A stretch of 64,000 nt of DNA from Charina bottae (Eukaryota > Chordata > Lepidosauria > Squamata > Charinaidae), in NCBI GenBank assembly GCA_023362775.1, contig JALMGJ010000011.1, forward strand, positions 25,715,501 through 25,779,500. The letters run 5' to 3'. The notes under the pieces are model-generated. The model ran no database searches, was not told the origin of the DNA, and worked only from the letters and a program-made list of their open reading frames with translations. Numbering within the stretch: the first letter of the stretch is position 1; each line of letters opens with the position of its first letter. This document shows, piece by piece, positions 23,432 to 37,300 of this stretch. Position numbers and translations under genes: made by a program.

Positions 23432-24336
23432 TCAACTTTTATTTCTCTTCATTAATTTTTCCCTGTTATTCAAGTCAGGCCTTAACACAATGACATAACA
23501 TTTGGGGAGAAAGATGCAGACCAACAAACCAGCACTAGAGGCCAAGATGGAAAATATCTCCACCGCCACCGTGTATTTCCCCTTGGTGCTCAAGTAGGTT
23601 GGAACAAAGGAGATCCAAACACTGCAGAAGACCAACATGCTAAAAGTGATGAATTTGGCTTCATTGAACGTGTCAGGTAATTTCCTGGCCAAGAAAGCAA
23701 CTATGAAGCTAGTAAGAGCCAAGAAGCCCAGATAGCTTAGGACGCTGTAGAACATAGTCACAGACCCTTGATTACACTGCAGAATGATTTCTTCCACTAC
23801 TGAATCCATGTCAGCATCTGGGAAGGGGGGAGAGGTTGCCAGCCACATCATGCAAATCGCTATTTGAATAAGAGAGGAGGAAAAGACAATGGAGTTGGAC
23901 AGTCTCTTTCCCACAAACATTCTCATCTTGGATCCTGGCTTGGTGGCCAGGAAAGCCAGAACCACCATGATGGTTTTTGCCAACACCGAAGAAACAGCCA
24001 CTGCAAAGATGACCCCAAAGGTAGTTTGTTGCAGGAGACATACCACCTTCTCAGGAAGACCAAAGAATAGGAATGCAGAAAGGAAGCAGAGCAGGAGGGA
24101 GATGAGGAGAATGTAGGTGAGGTCTCGGTTATTGGCAATGACGATGGGAGTGTTGTGGTTCTTGACAAATGTTCCAAGCACCATCACTGAGACCAAAGAA
24201 AAGAAAAGAGCAAAGAAGGCTAAACTCATTCCCAGAGGTTCCTCATAAGACAAAAAGGTGAGAGTCTTAGGGATACAGAAATCCCGGTTCTTGTTTGGAT
24301 AGCGTTCATCTTTACAGGGGTAACATTGATTACTAT
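23432..24336 (-). CDS. V2R gene B exon 6: seven-transmembrane domain
   Basis: 905 bases from the tttttcag acceptor at 24337 to the stop at 23432-23434. It opens [18 protein letters not shown] and carries the same class C transmembrane bundle as gene A. About 13 residues differ, several of them in helix 5 ([15 protein letters not shown] versus [15 protein letters not shown]). It ends MKRNKS where A ends MKRNKC. No ATG lies in this exon upstream of the domain, as expected for an internal-start 3' exon. Confidence 0.95.
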
Positions 24337-25206
24337 CTGAAAAATATAATATGATCTTGATCTTAGGAAGATTTCAATAATACAGTTCAAATCTCAGTGC
24401 TATTCTATAATTATTCGTACAAATAAACTCCCTTATCATATCCTAAGATTTTTTCAGTTCTGATGTTGCAGTACTGAAAAAAATGTTATTTGACTGTGCA
24501 TTGTGCTAAGGCTGATAAAATCATCCAGGCTTTTTTCATATTTTGATCATTCTTCTACTTTGTGTTTTACCTGAAGATTATCTAGTGACGTGTCGAATTC
24601 AAGTAAACCTTCTATATATAGAGCAAATTTTTAAACAATGGTCATAGTTGATTAATGTGTGAATGTTTGGTAATCTCAGTGAATGGCAGATTTAAGGGCT
24701 TAAGTGTTTTGATTCTAGTGGCTTTCTCACCCACCTTAATTTCATTGATCACTATGTCATCTACAAGGGTTGGGAGTTGGAGACACTTTTTTTTTTTACA
24801 GTAGTTCCACTCCTTCCTTAGAGGTATTCACAGTCAATGTTGGTTGTGAGAGGAAAGGTCAAGGCCTTGGACACACCATTTCAGGTGACCTACATTTTAG
24901 GTGAAACAGTTTAATATCTCTATGAATCTCACTGGAGGAAGTAATATATAACATAATGCTGTATATGTATGATCTATGTTTTCTAATCCTATGGCAGGAG
25001 ACCCTTTTCCTAGGTTCAACTGGTATGCCATATGTGGCTTCTCCTTGAAATGGCAGGTGTTCACAATGACCTCTCAAATCCTGGCCATCTCACATGTGGG
25101 CAGCGGTAATGTACTCAACTTATACCTGTTCCTGAAAACCACCCTACTGCTGGTACAAAATGCAACATCAATGGGATGAGATCTACCATTCCTGGATAAA
25201 ATTGTA

Positions 25207-25259
<53 letters not shown>

Positions 25260-25279
25260 TAAATATAAATATATATATC

Positions 25280-25326
<47 letters not shown>

Positions 25327-28300
25327 TATTATTGATATTTCTTGTTTTAATTTGTTTTAAACCTTGCTGTGAACCACCAAGGGTCCCTCCTTGTAGGGGA
25401 GATGGGCGGGATATAAATGTAATAAATAATAACAATAACAATAACATCACACTTAATCATTGGTGGAAGCCATTTTATTCATGAAACAACTTTAGTGCTG
25501 GTTTGCTTCCAGGTGCAATTGAAAGTTTGACCTTGCAATCCATGAGAAAATGTATTTCAGGGAGAAACTGTATAGCTGATATGATCACATAGACAGGCCT
25601 TGCTATAAGTCTCCACCATTTCAGAGATATGAAAGGTATGTGTTCATTCTCTGTGGGAGCTCTGTCATCTGGAAATCTTGCCTCCTGCAGTGGTTAAGTT
25701 GGACACCTACCATGAAAGTCCATGTTCAGATACACCATCAATCACATAAGTTGACGAAATGACTTTGGCCAGTCACTCTCATCTCAATGTACCTCATAGG
25801 TCTTTTGTTTGTGGGAAAATAACAACTAGGGGCACTGTAGGGCCTAACTTGAGTCCCTGAAAGGGGAGATACAAATTTAACAAATAGATATTTAAATAAA
25901 TTAAATGTTCTTATTATCATGTAAAAGTGGTAAAATATGACTTTTCTGAATAAAAGTCTTTAGAGGGTGAAGAATTGAGGGATGAATATTATTCTCATTC
26001 TCATGAGAGTAAGAGAAGGTCATTGGCTGGATGTGAGTTTTAGATATATAGGTGGAGGCTTTTGCTTATATCTATATCATCTATATCTCTGTTGTTATTG
26101 GACAATTACACACACAGACACATACACTGCTTATTTTTGGATAAATAGAAGTCATGATATAAAAATACAAATACATACTTATGTACATACATACATACAT
26201 ACGTACATACTGGAAAGATGCTATTACTGAACAAAAGTATCTGACAAACAAAATTTTATTGCCATACTCCTTTAGATTGCCATTGTTTTCTTTGATATAT
26301 CCAAGAAATCCACATTTCTTACCCTCCTTCTCTGAAATCTTCCCATCTGGGCATGGGATACAGTCGTAGCAGCAAAAGGGTTTCCCTTCCTTCACTTTCT
26401 TGCTGGAACCAGGATGGCAACTCTCACTACATACTGAAAGAGGCTGAGACTATTTTAAGTATGAAAGAAGACAGTGGCATTCATGAGTATAATGATCTTG
26501 CATTTCTTCAGAAACTCTTCTTTTTAAAGTGTGACTGGGCACCACAGGATGTGCTCTGTTTGTTAATATATGTTGCTATTTTTTGACTTTCACTTCCGGG
26601 TTCTGGTCGGAGCACAGCGAAGAACTGGGGCTCCTTAGCCTCGATTCCACGGCTAAGCTGTTTGCAGCGATTTGGGAGAAGAAATCGCTGGAAAAATCAC
26701 ACTCGAAGAGAGTGTGATCGGAAGATTAACCACAAAGGGTCTCTGAAGTAAATGCCCTCCCCCGACTCCTGTAATTTCCACTGCGGGAGGAGGGAGATGG
26801 AGCAATGAAAGGAGACTGGGAAAAAAAACGGGGCTCTGCAGCAGCCGTGATTCTAACAGATAAGTAGCTGGCCCGACCAGGCTTTTAGTCACTTTTTTTT
26901 ACTTTTAAACATTATTATTTTTTTATTAAGTGCTAAGATTTGTATCTGGACTTGATTTATATTTGCTGGTGCTATATTTTTTTCTTGTTAATGGAAGAAT
27001 AAACGGTGGGAAGAGAAGCTAAGTGGCTTTGCTAGAAGTGAAAGTGACTTTTACTATTATTTCAGTTTGGTTTGAGTTTTTTACTTATGGACAACTATTG
27101 GTATTTCTATTTTTGCTCTCTGGAATACTATATTAAAGCTTGGATTTAAATGGAGTGATTAATACTTTATTTTTTAAGATTTTGATGTTGGGATTACTGA
27201 ACCCTATTAAAAACTCTTTTATATATACAAGTTCCTCTTTTTCTTTTTGAACTTTGAACTCTGTTTGGATTTATTTTTCTGAAAAAGTCAAGTTATTTAA
27301 CGTTTAATTTGGATTATTGGATTATTATATGGAAAGTAGAGGCTTTTTTACATGTCTCTAGCAACATTTTTTCTTTTTGACTTGTGGTTGGATTGAAGAA
27401 TTACAAGTGGGAAGGTGAAACCCTGGGAATATTTACTATTCTTATCTTTGATTTTGACTAGAGGAGAACAAAAAGTCCTAGGCTTTTATCCTTTGAAACA
27501 CTGTGGACTTTTATATATAAGGGATTATAAATGACCTAAGAGGAAAAATTTTAAAGGAGCCTAGTTCTCTCTTTCTTTTTCCTTAACCTTTTGGATATTT
27601 GTTTTTTCACCTTTTCTTTTTTCTTTTTATTATTTGTAAAAGAATTTTTAATTTTTTTTTTAATTTTTTCCCCTTTTTTAAATAATTTTTGTTATATTGT
27701 TATATGGTGCTTTTTCCCCTTTTCTCCCTTTTTTCTTCTTTTTTGCAGGGCTATGGCGTCTTTGGGAACGAGACGGGCGGAGAAGGAGAAGAAGAAGGAG
27801 ACTGGAGGACCACCTATTGATTCTGCTACACCTGCTACATCTGCCTCAGAAGCTTTATTACCAGAAATGAAAAAGATATTAGAAGCTGTTGCAACACTAA
27901 ATAAGAAAATGGATGATCAGAATACAGCAATAAATAAGAAAATGGATGATCAGAATACAGCAATAAATAAGAAAATGGATGATCAGAATACAGCAATAAA
28001 TAAGAAAATGGATGACTCCACGAAGCAGATGGAAGATCAGATTACAGCATTAGACAAAAAAATGGACGATATGAAGAAAGAAATAACCCGAGAGATTAAG
28101 CAAGATTTTAAAAAAGAAATTCAAACAGTTAAGGAAGTGGTCAATTCTCTGTCAGGAGAACTTAAAGATACGCAAAGCCAGATGCAAAAATTAGAAGATA
28201 AATCAGAATATGCTATTAAAGAGATTGAACATAATCTAGATATCACAGCTTTAGCAGAAATGAGAGAGAAGGAGCACATTTTGAGATTTAGAGCAATTCC

Positions 28301-31300
28301 AGAACAAGTAGATGAAAATGTGAGAGAAAGGATGACTTTTGAATTAGCTAAATTTTTGGAGACAAGAGAACAAGATTTAGATTTGGAGATAGACAAGATA
28401 TTCAGAGTAAACTCACGTTATGCTAAGGAAAGAAAAGTTCCTAGAGACATATTGATATATTTTGTAAGAAAAGTGACAAAAGAGCAAATCTTAAGGAAGC
28501 ATTATAATACTAGATTAAATATAGAAGGGAAGGAAATAATTGTATTAAAAGAAATTCCCTTGAGAATAATTAGGAAAAGAAAAGACTATTCTTTCCTTAC
28601 AGACAAATTAAGGCAACATAGTATTTCATTCAGATGGGAAAAATTGGAAGGCGTATCGTTTGAGTTTAAAGGACAGAGATTTAAAATAACTTCCATTTTA
28701 AAAGCAAAAGCTTTTTTAGAGAAATACAAGAAAGAAATGGGTTTACCAGAAGGAGAATTGACAAAAGGAGGAGAAACATCGAAAGACAAAGAGAAGACTG
28801 AAGATCTATCTGAGAAAGGAGCTACAGGTGTGGACTTAACAAAGGGATTTTAAAGAATAAAACACCAATGGAACTTAAATATCTGACATGGAATATTAAT
28901 GGAGCCAATGCTCCACAAAAAAGAAGAAAGATATTTCATTTTTTGAAAAAACAGAAATTGGACATAAGTTGTTTACAAGAGACTCATATTTGTAAAAAAG
29001 ATACTAAATATTTGATTCAAAAACAGCTTGGAGAAGAATTTATTTCGGCTGGATATAAAAAAACTAAAGGGGTAGTCTTATATGTACAACCAAAGTTAAA
29101 CCCAAAATTGATATTAGCTGATGAAGAGGGTCGATACATTGTAGTAGAAATTAACATACAAGGAACTAAAACACTGATAGTTGGACTTTATGCACCGAAT
29201 ATGGATAAAGGAGTATTTTATAAAAACCTGATGGATAAACTTTTGGACTTAACTTATGACAATTGGTGTTTCATGGGGGATTGGAATGGGGTAATTTACC
29301 CCAGATTGGATAGACAGTCACAAAAAGAAGTGAAGCAAACACAGGGAAAATTGCCACAAACATTTTTCGACTTGAAAGAGATGTTGGATTTACAAGACAT
29401 TTGGAGATGTATGAATGGGACTTCCAGAGAATTTACATATTATTCAGAGAGATTTAAATCACATTCTAGAATAGATATGATTTTGATATCTAAAAATTTG
29501 ATGATGGATATTAACAAAGTTGATATATTACCTAAGACTTTATCAGATCATAATCCAGTAATGTTGACTCTTAAAGGGAAACGGAATGTATTTAGATGGA
29601 GATTGAATGAGTCACTACTACGGAATAATGATGTAGTTGATGTATGCAAAAAAAAATTAAGAGAATATTTTCAATTTAATTTGAACAAAGGGACTAATAT
29701 TCAAACTGTATGGGAAGCCAGTAAAGCATATATGAGGGGTTATTTTATTCAATACAATGCTCAAATGAGGAAGAAAAAACAAAAAAGAATTCAATTGATT
29801 TTAGATGAAATTAAAAGTAAAGAGTTAGATTTGAGAGATAAACCAATGGATGACACTTTGCTCACTCAAATTAAATTTCTACAAAAGCAAATATCAATGA
29901 TATTAACTCAAGAGATAGAGACTCAAATGAAATTTACAAAACAAAAATATTTTGAATATGCAAATAAACCAGGTAGATGGCTGGCTTATAAATTGAGGAA
30001 ACAAAGACAAAAGAATTTGATTACTAATATTCAACATGAAGGAAAAACTCTGGTGAATAATATGGACATTCAAAAAACCTTTCATGACTATTATTCTAAA
30101 TTATATAAAAAACAAGATGTCAACTTGGATGAGATTGAAGAATATTTGAATAAACAAAAACTAACTGTTCTTAATGACCAACAAAGATTGATATTAAATA
30201 ATGTTATAACAAAAGAAGAATTGATAAAAGCTTTTAAGAAAATTAGTAGTGGAAAAGCTCCTGGACTGGATGGATTGTCAGCAGCCTACTATAAATGTTT
30301 TGAAGAGGATTTATGTCTACCTTTGCAGAAGACTATGAATTCTATTTTGGAAACAGGAATTATGCCTGAAACTTGGAAAGAAGCACATATAACATTGATA
30401 CCCAAAGAACAACAGGATTTAACATTAACTAAAAATTACAGACCAATATCTTTATTGAATAATGACTATAAGATATTTACAACGATATTAGCAGAAAGAA
30501 TGAAGAATATACTTAAGGATTTTATTCATCAAGACCAAACTGGTTTTCTACCCAAAAGACAAATTCATGACAATGTCCGAAACATAGTAGACGTAATTGA
30601 ATATTTGGATCAACACTATGATAAACAAGCTGCCTTGATATTTATTGATGCTGAAAAAGCCTTTGACAACTTAAATTGGCCTTTTATGTTCAAAGTTTTG
30701 GAAAATATGAATTTTGGAGGAAATTTTATAAAATGGATTAAATCAATATATACTCCACAATTTGCCAAAATAATTGTTAATGGAGAATTTAGTAAGCCAT
30801 GTGAAATACAAAAAGGTACTAGACAAGGTTGTCCATTATCTCCACTTTTGTTTATATTGGTATTAGAGGTTTTACTTAGAGATATTAGACAAGATGATGG
30901 TATCCATGGTATTAAAGTTAAAAAAGAAGTTTATAAACTAAGAGCATTTGCTGACGACCTAGTCATTACTTTGGAGAATCCACTAGAAGGAATTGAAATA
31001 TTAATACAGAAACTAAAAGACTTTGGGTCGCTAGCAGGGTTCAAAGTGAATTTACAGAAGACAAAAGTTTTGACCAAAAATATGGATTACCACCAACAAG
31101 AGAAACTGAAAGAAATAACAGGATATTCAATGGAAGAAAAAGTAAAATATTTGGGAGTATATTTAACAACTAAAAATGTTAAGTTGTTTAAGAATAATTA
31201 TATTCCACTTTGGATGGATATTAAAAAAGATTTGGAACATTGGGAAAAACTGCAATTATCATTATTAGGTAGAATTTCAGCAATTAAAATGAATGTTTTG

Positions 31301-34300
31301 CCAAGAATTTTATATCTTTTTCAAACACTACCTATATTGGCATCAGAAGAACCTTTTAAACAATGGCAGCGAGATATTTCTAAGTTTATTTGGCAAGGGA
31401 AAAAACCAAGAGTAAAATATAAAGTCTTGCAAGACTCTAAAGAAAGAGGAGGACTAGGTCTACCGGATTTGAAATTATATTATGCTGCTTGTTGCTTGGT
31501 TTGGATTAAAGAATGGATAGTTTTGAAAAATGAAAAATTATTGAATTTGGAAGGACATGAATTAAGATATGGATGGCATGGATATTTGTGGTACGATAAA
31601 GTTAAAGTTAATGTGGATTTTAAAAACCATTATATTAGAAGATCCTTGTTAAGAATCTGGAATAAATATAAATTAATCTTATGTTATAAAAGACCCTTAT
31701 GGATTTCTACACAAGAAGCATTCTACAGAACAGAAGTAAGAAATAAAGATAAATGGTTAACCTACAAAGACTTTTTAAAGAAAGAACAAGGACAATATAT
31801 AATTAAATCAATAGAAGAATTGGTATCAGAGGGATACAGTTTTCAATGGCTTTCATATATGCAGCTCGTAGAGAAATTTAAATTAGATAAGAAAGACCTT
31901 GAATTTGAACAAACCAAATCGGAATTTGAGTTACAATTATGTGAGACAGATGATCATTTAATTGCAAAAATGTATAAATTATTGTTAAAAGGTGAAATGG
32001 TAGAGGAACAAGTTAAAGATTGTATGATTAAATGGGCTAAAAATATTGGCCATAATATTCAAATGCAACAATGGGAAGATATGTGGACCAAAGGGCTAAA
32101 ATTTACTTTGTGCTTTAATTTAAAAGAAAACTTTTATAAGATGATGTACAGATGGTATATGACCCCACAAAAACTTTCTAAAATGTATGGAAATGTCTCC
32201 AACTTATGTTGGAAATGTAAAAAAAAAGAGGGGTCTTTTTACCATATGTGGTGGACATGTGAGACTGCAAAGAAATTTTGGACTCATATACATGCATTGA
32301 TGCAAAATATATTACAAATTCGAGTTCCATTTAAACCGGAATTTTTCTTACTGGGAATAATTGATGGACAACCTGGGAAGCAATTTACAAGGATTATGCA
32401 ATACATGATTACAGCAGCAAGACTTATTTTTGCACAAAATTGGAAAAACCAGATATCGCCTACAATACAAGATTGGATGTTAAAATTGATGGATATGGCA
32501 GAGAATGATAAACTGACATGTTTATTAAAAGAAAATCCAAATAATTATTTCCTTAAAGAGTGGAAACCATTAACTGACTATTTACAAGATGCGGGAGGGG
32601 CAAAGCTTATATGGGGATTTGAAGATTAAAATATATATATATTGATGTAATAGACAAGAAATATTCTTTAATATTATATATAGACCTAGCATGTAAGATA
32701 AAATTTTTAAAATACCATGACCAGATACAAATCGGAAGTTGACCAAATTCTGTTTCAGCTTTATCTTTTTTTCTTTTTTCCTTTACTACACTTTTTTATC
32801 TTTTCTTTTTTCTTGATTTGTATTTCCATTTTCTTTTCTGTTTCAAACTTTTATCTATGTAAAATTAAAATCTAATAAAATTTGTTAAAAAAAATAAATA
32901 TATATGTTGCTATTTTTATTTACTGAAATAAATAAACACAGAATATTATCATGTTGTGACAGATACATTCCTACTTCAGTGAGGTTTGACCATTTGTAAA
33001 ATCATAGATATTTGATAAAGGAAAATAAATCTAAAACTTAAAATAATTTATATGTTGCATATCAAATCAATAATAATAATAATAATAATAGTAACAACAA
33101 CAACAATAATAATAGAACTACAGGGGTTAGTTCCTTCTGCTAGGCAACTGTGGGAAAGAACTGCTATATGACCTCAAAGATGTAATATTTGGACAATCAA
33201 TGAAAATCCTGAAATTATGAAATGGTCTTATGTGTCATTTATGTATAGGGGCGTGGTGGCTCAGCCGGTAAAACGCCAGGCTTGTGGATCGGAAGATCGC
33301 AAGTTCGGAGGTTCGAATCCCTAGCCCTGCGTGCGGAGTGAGCTCCCGCACTAGCCCCAGCTCTTGCCAACCTAGCAATTCGAAAGCATGCAAATGCAAG
33401 TAGATGAATAGGTACCACTTCGGTGGGTAGGTAACAGCGTTCCGCGTACGTCATTCCGGCCACATGACCGTGGAAGCGTCTTCGGACAGCGCTGGCTCTT
33501 TGGCTAACAAACGGAGATGAGCACTGGCCCCTAGAGTCGGACACGACTGCACAAATGTGCGGGGGGAACCTTTACCTTTTACCTTATGTGTCAAATCTAT
33601 TGATTCATGGTTTCCAAAAACATATGTATGAACTCTAAAGCAAAGTTTCAAGAATCAAGTATTATTGCACAACATGGATCAAAGGCCCTTCTTACAAAAA
33701 AAAAGTTATTTACAGACTTTCAACTTAGTGAATTGGAGTCATCATCGTCATTTGGATGCACTCCTCATGAACATTCTCAACAATTGATTCAACATAATGA
33801 AACATCTACAATTGTCTGAATATCCACAAGAGCTTTGAGAAAAAAGGCTTTGGCATAGAATAAAATAAATTGTAAGACAAAGATTACCTCCTTTGAATTC
33901 TACTCAGATAAAACATTTAAATGAAATTTGTTTTGATGAATAAATGATTACCCAATCATTTTTTACAAAGATTATCAAAGAATCAGCTCATGTATAGCCT
34001 TGAAACTGTAATAACAACAGAACTGAACTATAAATGAGAAGCAAGCACAACTAAAAATTAGGTGTGAAAGTGGAAAATTAGCTGGGAAAATAAAATAATA
34101 GAATTTCAACGTATATATTTATAGCAACAGAATTTGCAAAATTAGAAGATACAAACAAGTTTGCAAAAGCAATAAAATCGACAGGAGAAATCATGGAAGA
34201 ATGAAAACAGAGAGAAATGCAACTTCTAAAAAAGTTGGAAGACTTGAAAGTAGGAGCAAGCAGGAGCAAGCTATTCCAGCAAAGGAGGGGTCAACATTTT

Positions 34301-37300
34301 AAAAGCTTTACTGAAAATGCAAAACCAAAAGTGTTCCCCAAAAAACAAGGATAAATCCTGACATTTTGGAGAAGAAAACATTTGGGATAATCAGAAAAAG
34401 CACAGTCAAAAGGTGAAGTGGATACCTGATATAAAAGGACAAATTAATTAGATTTGAAAGACAAGCATTTCTCAATAATGTTTGAAAGTAGTTAGAATTA
34501 AACATTTAGAATTTAGAATTAATAAGAAAAATATAACATTTTAAATAATGGAAAACTATACTGATGGCAAGCACTGAAGAATTTGAAGAAGTAAATCGGC
34601 AGAGGAATTTTTCTAGGAAACTGTTTGTTTCCATTGCTTTTAAATACAGCTGGTATATTTTGAATAAAATACTACCACGCTATGAATAATAGAAGCAAAA
34701 GACAAAGGTTTCCCATTTGTTCTACAAGGATGATTTGAAACTATAGGCAAAATAGTTTCCGTTTCAATAGAGCCAGTTTGGTCTAGTGGTAAAGGTGCTG
34801 GGCCAGAAATCAGGAGTCTGTGAGTTCTAGTCCCACCATAGGCATGAAAGCCGGCTGGGTGACCTTGGGCCAGTCACTTTATCTCAGGAGGAGGAAAGGG
34901 TATTAGGTATGTTTGCCGCCATGAGTTATTTATAAAATAATAAAGGCGGGATATAAATAATAAAATAAAATAAAACAAAATAAAATCAATTGAAGCACAG
35001 CAGTCATGTTAAGACACAATTCAAATATTTAATGATAAAATGAAAATTTTGATTGAACGTGTAGACAACACTGACAACAAATAAGGGAAAAATTGAGTAC
35101 TCATAATTGAAATACAGAATGGTGCCAAAATCAAAGCATTGACAATTTAAAAAAAGTAAAATTGTTTGTGTATTTTAGAAGCAAATAATATTTTGTCTGC
35201 CCAAGTGAAAAACAATTCAGCTCCAAATATATAAAACAGATTAGAAAAGTTGTAAAATCAGATCTGAAGGGTGGCAATACAAGCAAAGCCATGAATATTT
35301 GGACTGTCCCTGTAATGAGCTACAGAACAGGTATTGATGACTAGATACATGTTGAACTAGGAGATTTAAATCGCAGGACCCCAAACCTATGATAATTCAT
35401 CATAAATAACTCAAGGCGGAAAACGTACCCAATACTCCATGTGAAGCAAATGGTGGGAAATGAAAACAGAGGCTTAAATAATTGCATACAACAAGCAAAG
35501 AAAAGAATACCAATAATGGTCTGCAAGGAAAATATTTTGAATATGACAGAATCCAAGGTAGCATACAAAACAGAAGAGTTATAGCAGTTCATAAAAAAAT
35601 ATGAGAGGTTGAACTTCTGCCTGGTCAATACCTGATTGTTAAATGTTTTTAAAAAGATAAATGAACAGAGCAATAAAAGAAACAACAGCAAACTTCAGTT
35701 AGTCAAAGAAAAAATGGGAAATGTTTTGTCACCCAATAAGCAGTGAAGCAATTTTGCCAGACAGATTATAGAACAAGAGAAGGTTGAGGGGAAAAATGAT
35801 ATACCGGAATTTATTTAAAGGGTATGGATTTTTTTCCCAAAGTATTGGTATGACCAAAACAATGGAATAAATTGAATAAACCAACAATTCCCCCCTCGCA
35901 TAATTAGGAACTGTAAGAGCAAAATTAAGACCTGAAAAAGGAATTATTCAACTTCATCACACTCAGCTTACATATAGTTTTGCAGAGAACATTGCAGAGA
36001 GAATGTATAACATGGTAAGAACCTGGTGAAAAGGGATGGCAAATATTGAAACCCACATATTTTCAGCACTGGCTGGATTCTGGATCCTACCTGATTAAAC
36101 CAACTGTGCCAGTTTATGGTACTGTCATTGATGGTGAGCACTTGGTCTGTAGCAACTCCAGGATCTACCTTCCCAACTTTCACTCTAGCAAAGGACTGGT
36201 TTGAAGAAAAAACCCAGTTCATTACATCCAGACCCACGACTAACTCTCCGTTGTGGTCAAGAGAAACCTGGTTGCTGGCACTGTTATTAAATGAGAGACC
36301 CTTGAGAAAGTGATGCAGCTGGAATGGAAAAAAAATGGGGGACAGTTTAGAAAGAATGGGGTTGAATGATTTGGAATCTATGAATCACAGTGGCATGAAT
36401 GAAAGGTACAAACTTGTGTCATTTCAGAAGATGGGAAGATGAAAAGGGAAAGAGCAAGAGTTTGTAACGGCCATCCACTATAAAGATTGGGGCTATATCT
36501 TGTTTGCATTAAAATAATGCCCTCCCTGTAGGGTTATTGGGCCCTTTACCTGCCATGAAGCTTTCTGCTTCTGAAGCTTCAGTCCAACTCTCCCTGCATT
36601 TCCTCTGTTTCTGCATTTAGATGTGAACATGGCATGTGCAGCATGGGCCACAGCATAGACAGAATTATAGATGCTGTAGCTGTGACCAGTCATGCTCATT
36701 TCAAATAAACTTCCAGGAAGGTTTTCCATTTTCTCTCTCCCAGTGCAGATATCACCATCTACCTCATCTGCATCTGACACATGAAATACACAACGGAAGG
36801 CCTGTTGCCAGAAATCTCTGATAAATCCATCTTCGTCTGTGCTGAAAGGATTTCTGCTTTCAACAAATGATTTGAACCCTGGTGGATTGTTGGCATGAAC
36901 TGTGAAGGACAGAGCACCATGGATTATATGAGTATCCCAATCCCTTTGATGGACAGTTGCAATAAAGTCTATTTGGGTTGTCAATATCCACACTTTACCT
37001 TTTGCCATATTTGTAATTTTGTCTTGGTTTGATATATATGGTAACCATCTCAAAAATACCATTGAATAAGATTCTCCATAGAAAAGCACCACGTCAGCTT
37101 TACTATCCATGATTTTATCATGACTTTTTGCACCTTTCTCAAAAATAGCAGACATTTCATTGAGAGAATGTGTATAGAGAAGTCTTTCTAAGAAGTCAAA
37201 GCAGATGCCATGTTGGGAAAAGAGTGGAATTATTATATTCAAAAATCTTTCTCCACTAGCATTATCCATGACACCAACCCCAATCCATGTCCATCTGAAG

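Larger units (their letters stand above)
26584..32899 (+). mobile_element. Full-length L1 LINE with both ORFs open
   Basis: A 6316-base insertion in intron 4 of gene B, antisense to the receptor. It is flanked by a perfect 18-base duplication atatatgttgctattttt (26566-26583 and 32900-32917). Gene A shows the empty site near 4050-4072. It has a 1.17-kb 5' region, ORF1, a 14-base spacer, ORF2, and a 3' UTR ending in an A-rich tail. No stop or frameshift is visible in either ORF, so it is a candidate active element. Such insertions usually lose the 5' end; this one has not. Confidence 0.96.

Noticed and set aside
25160..25450. Open frames made of Ile-Tyr repeats
   Set aside because: Translation of an AT microsatellite.
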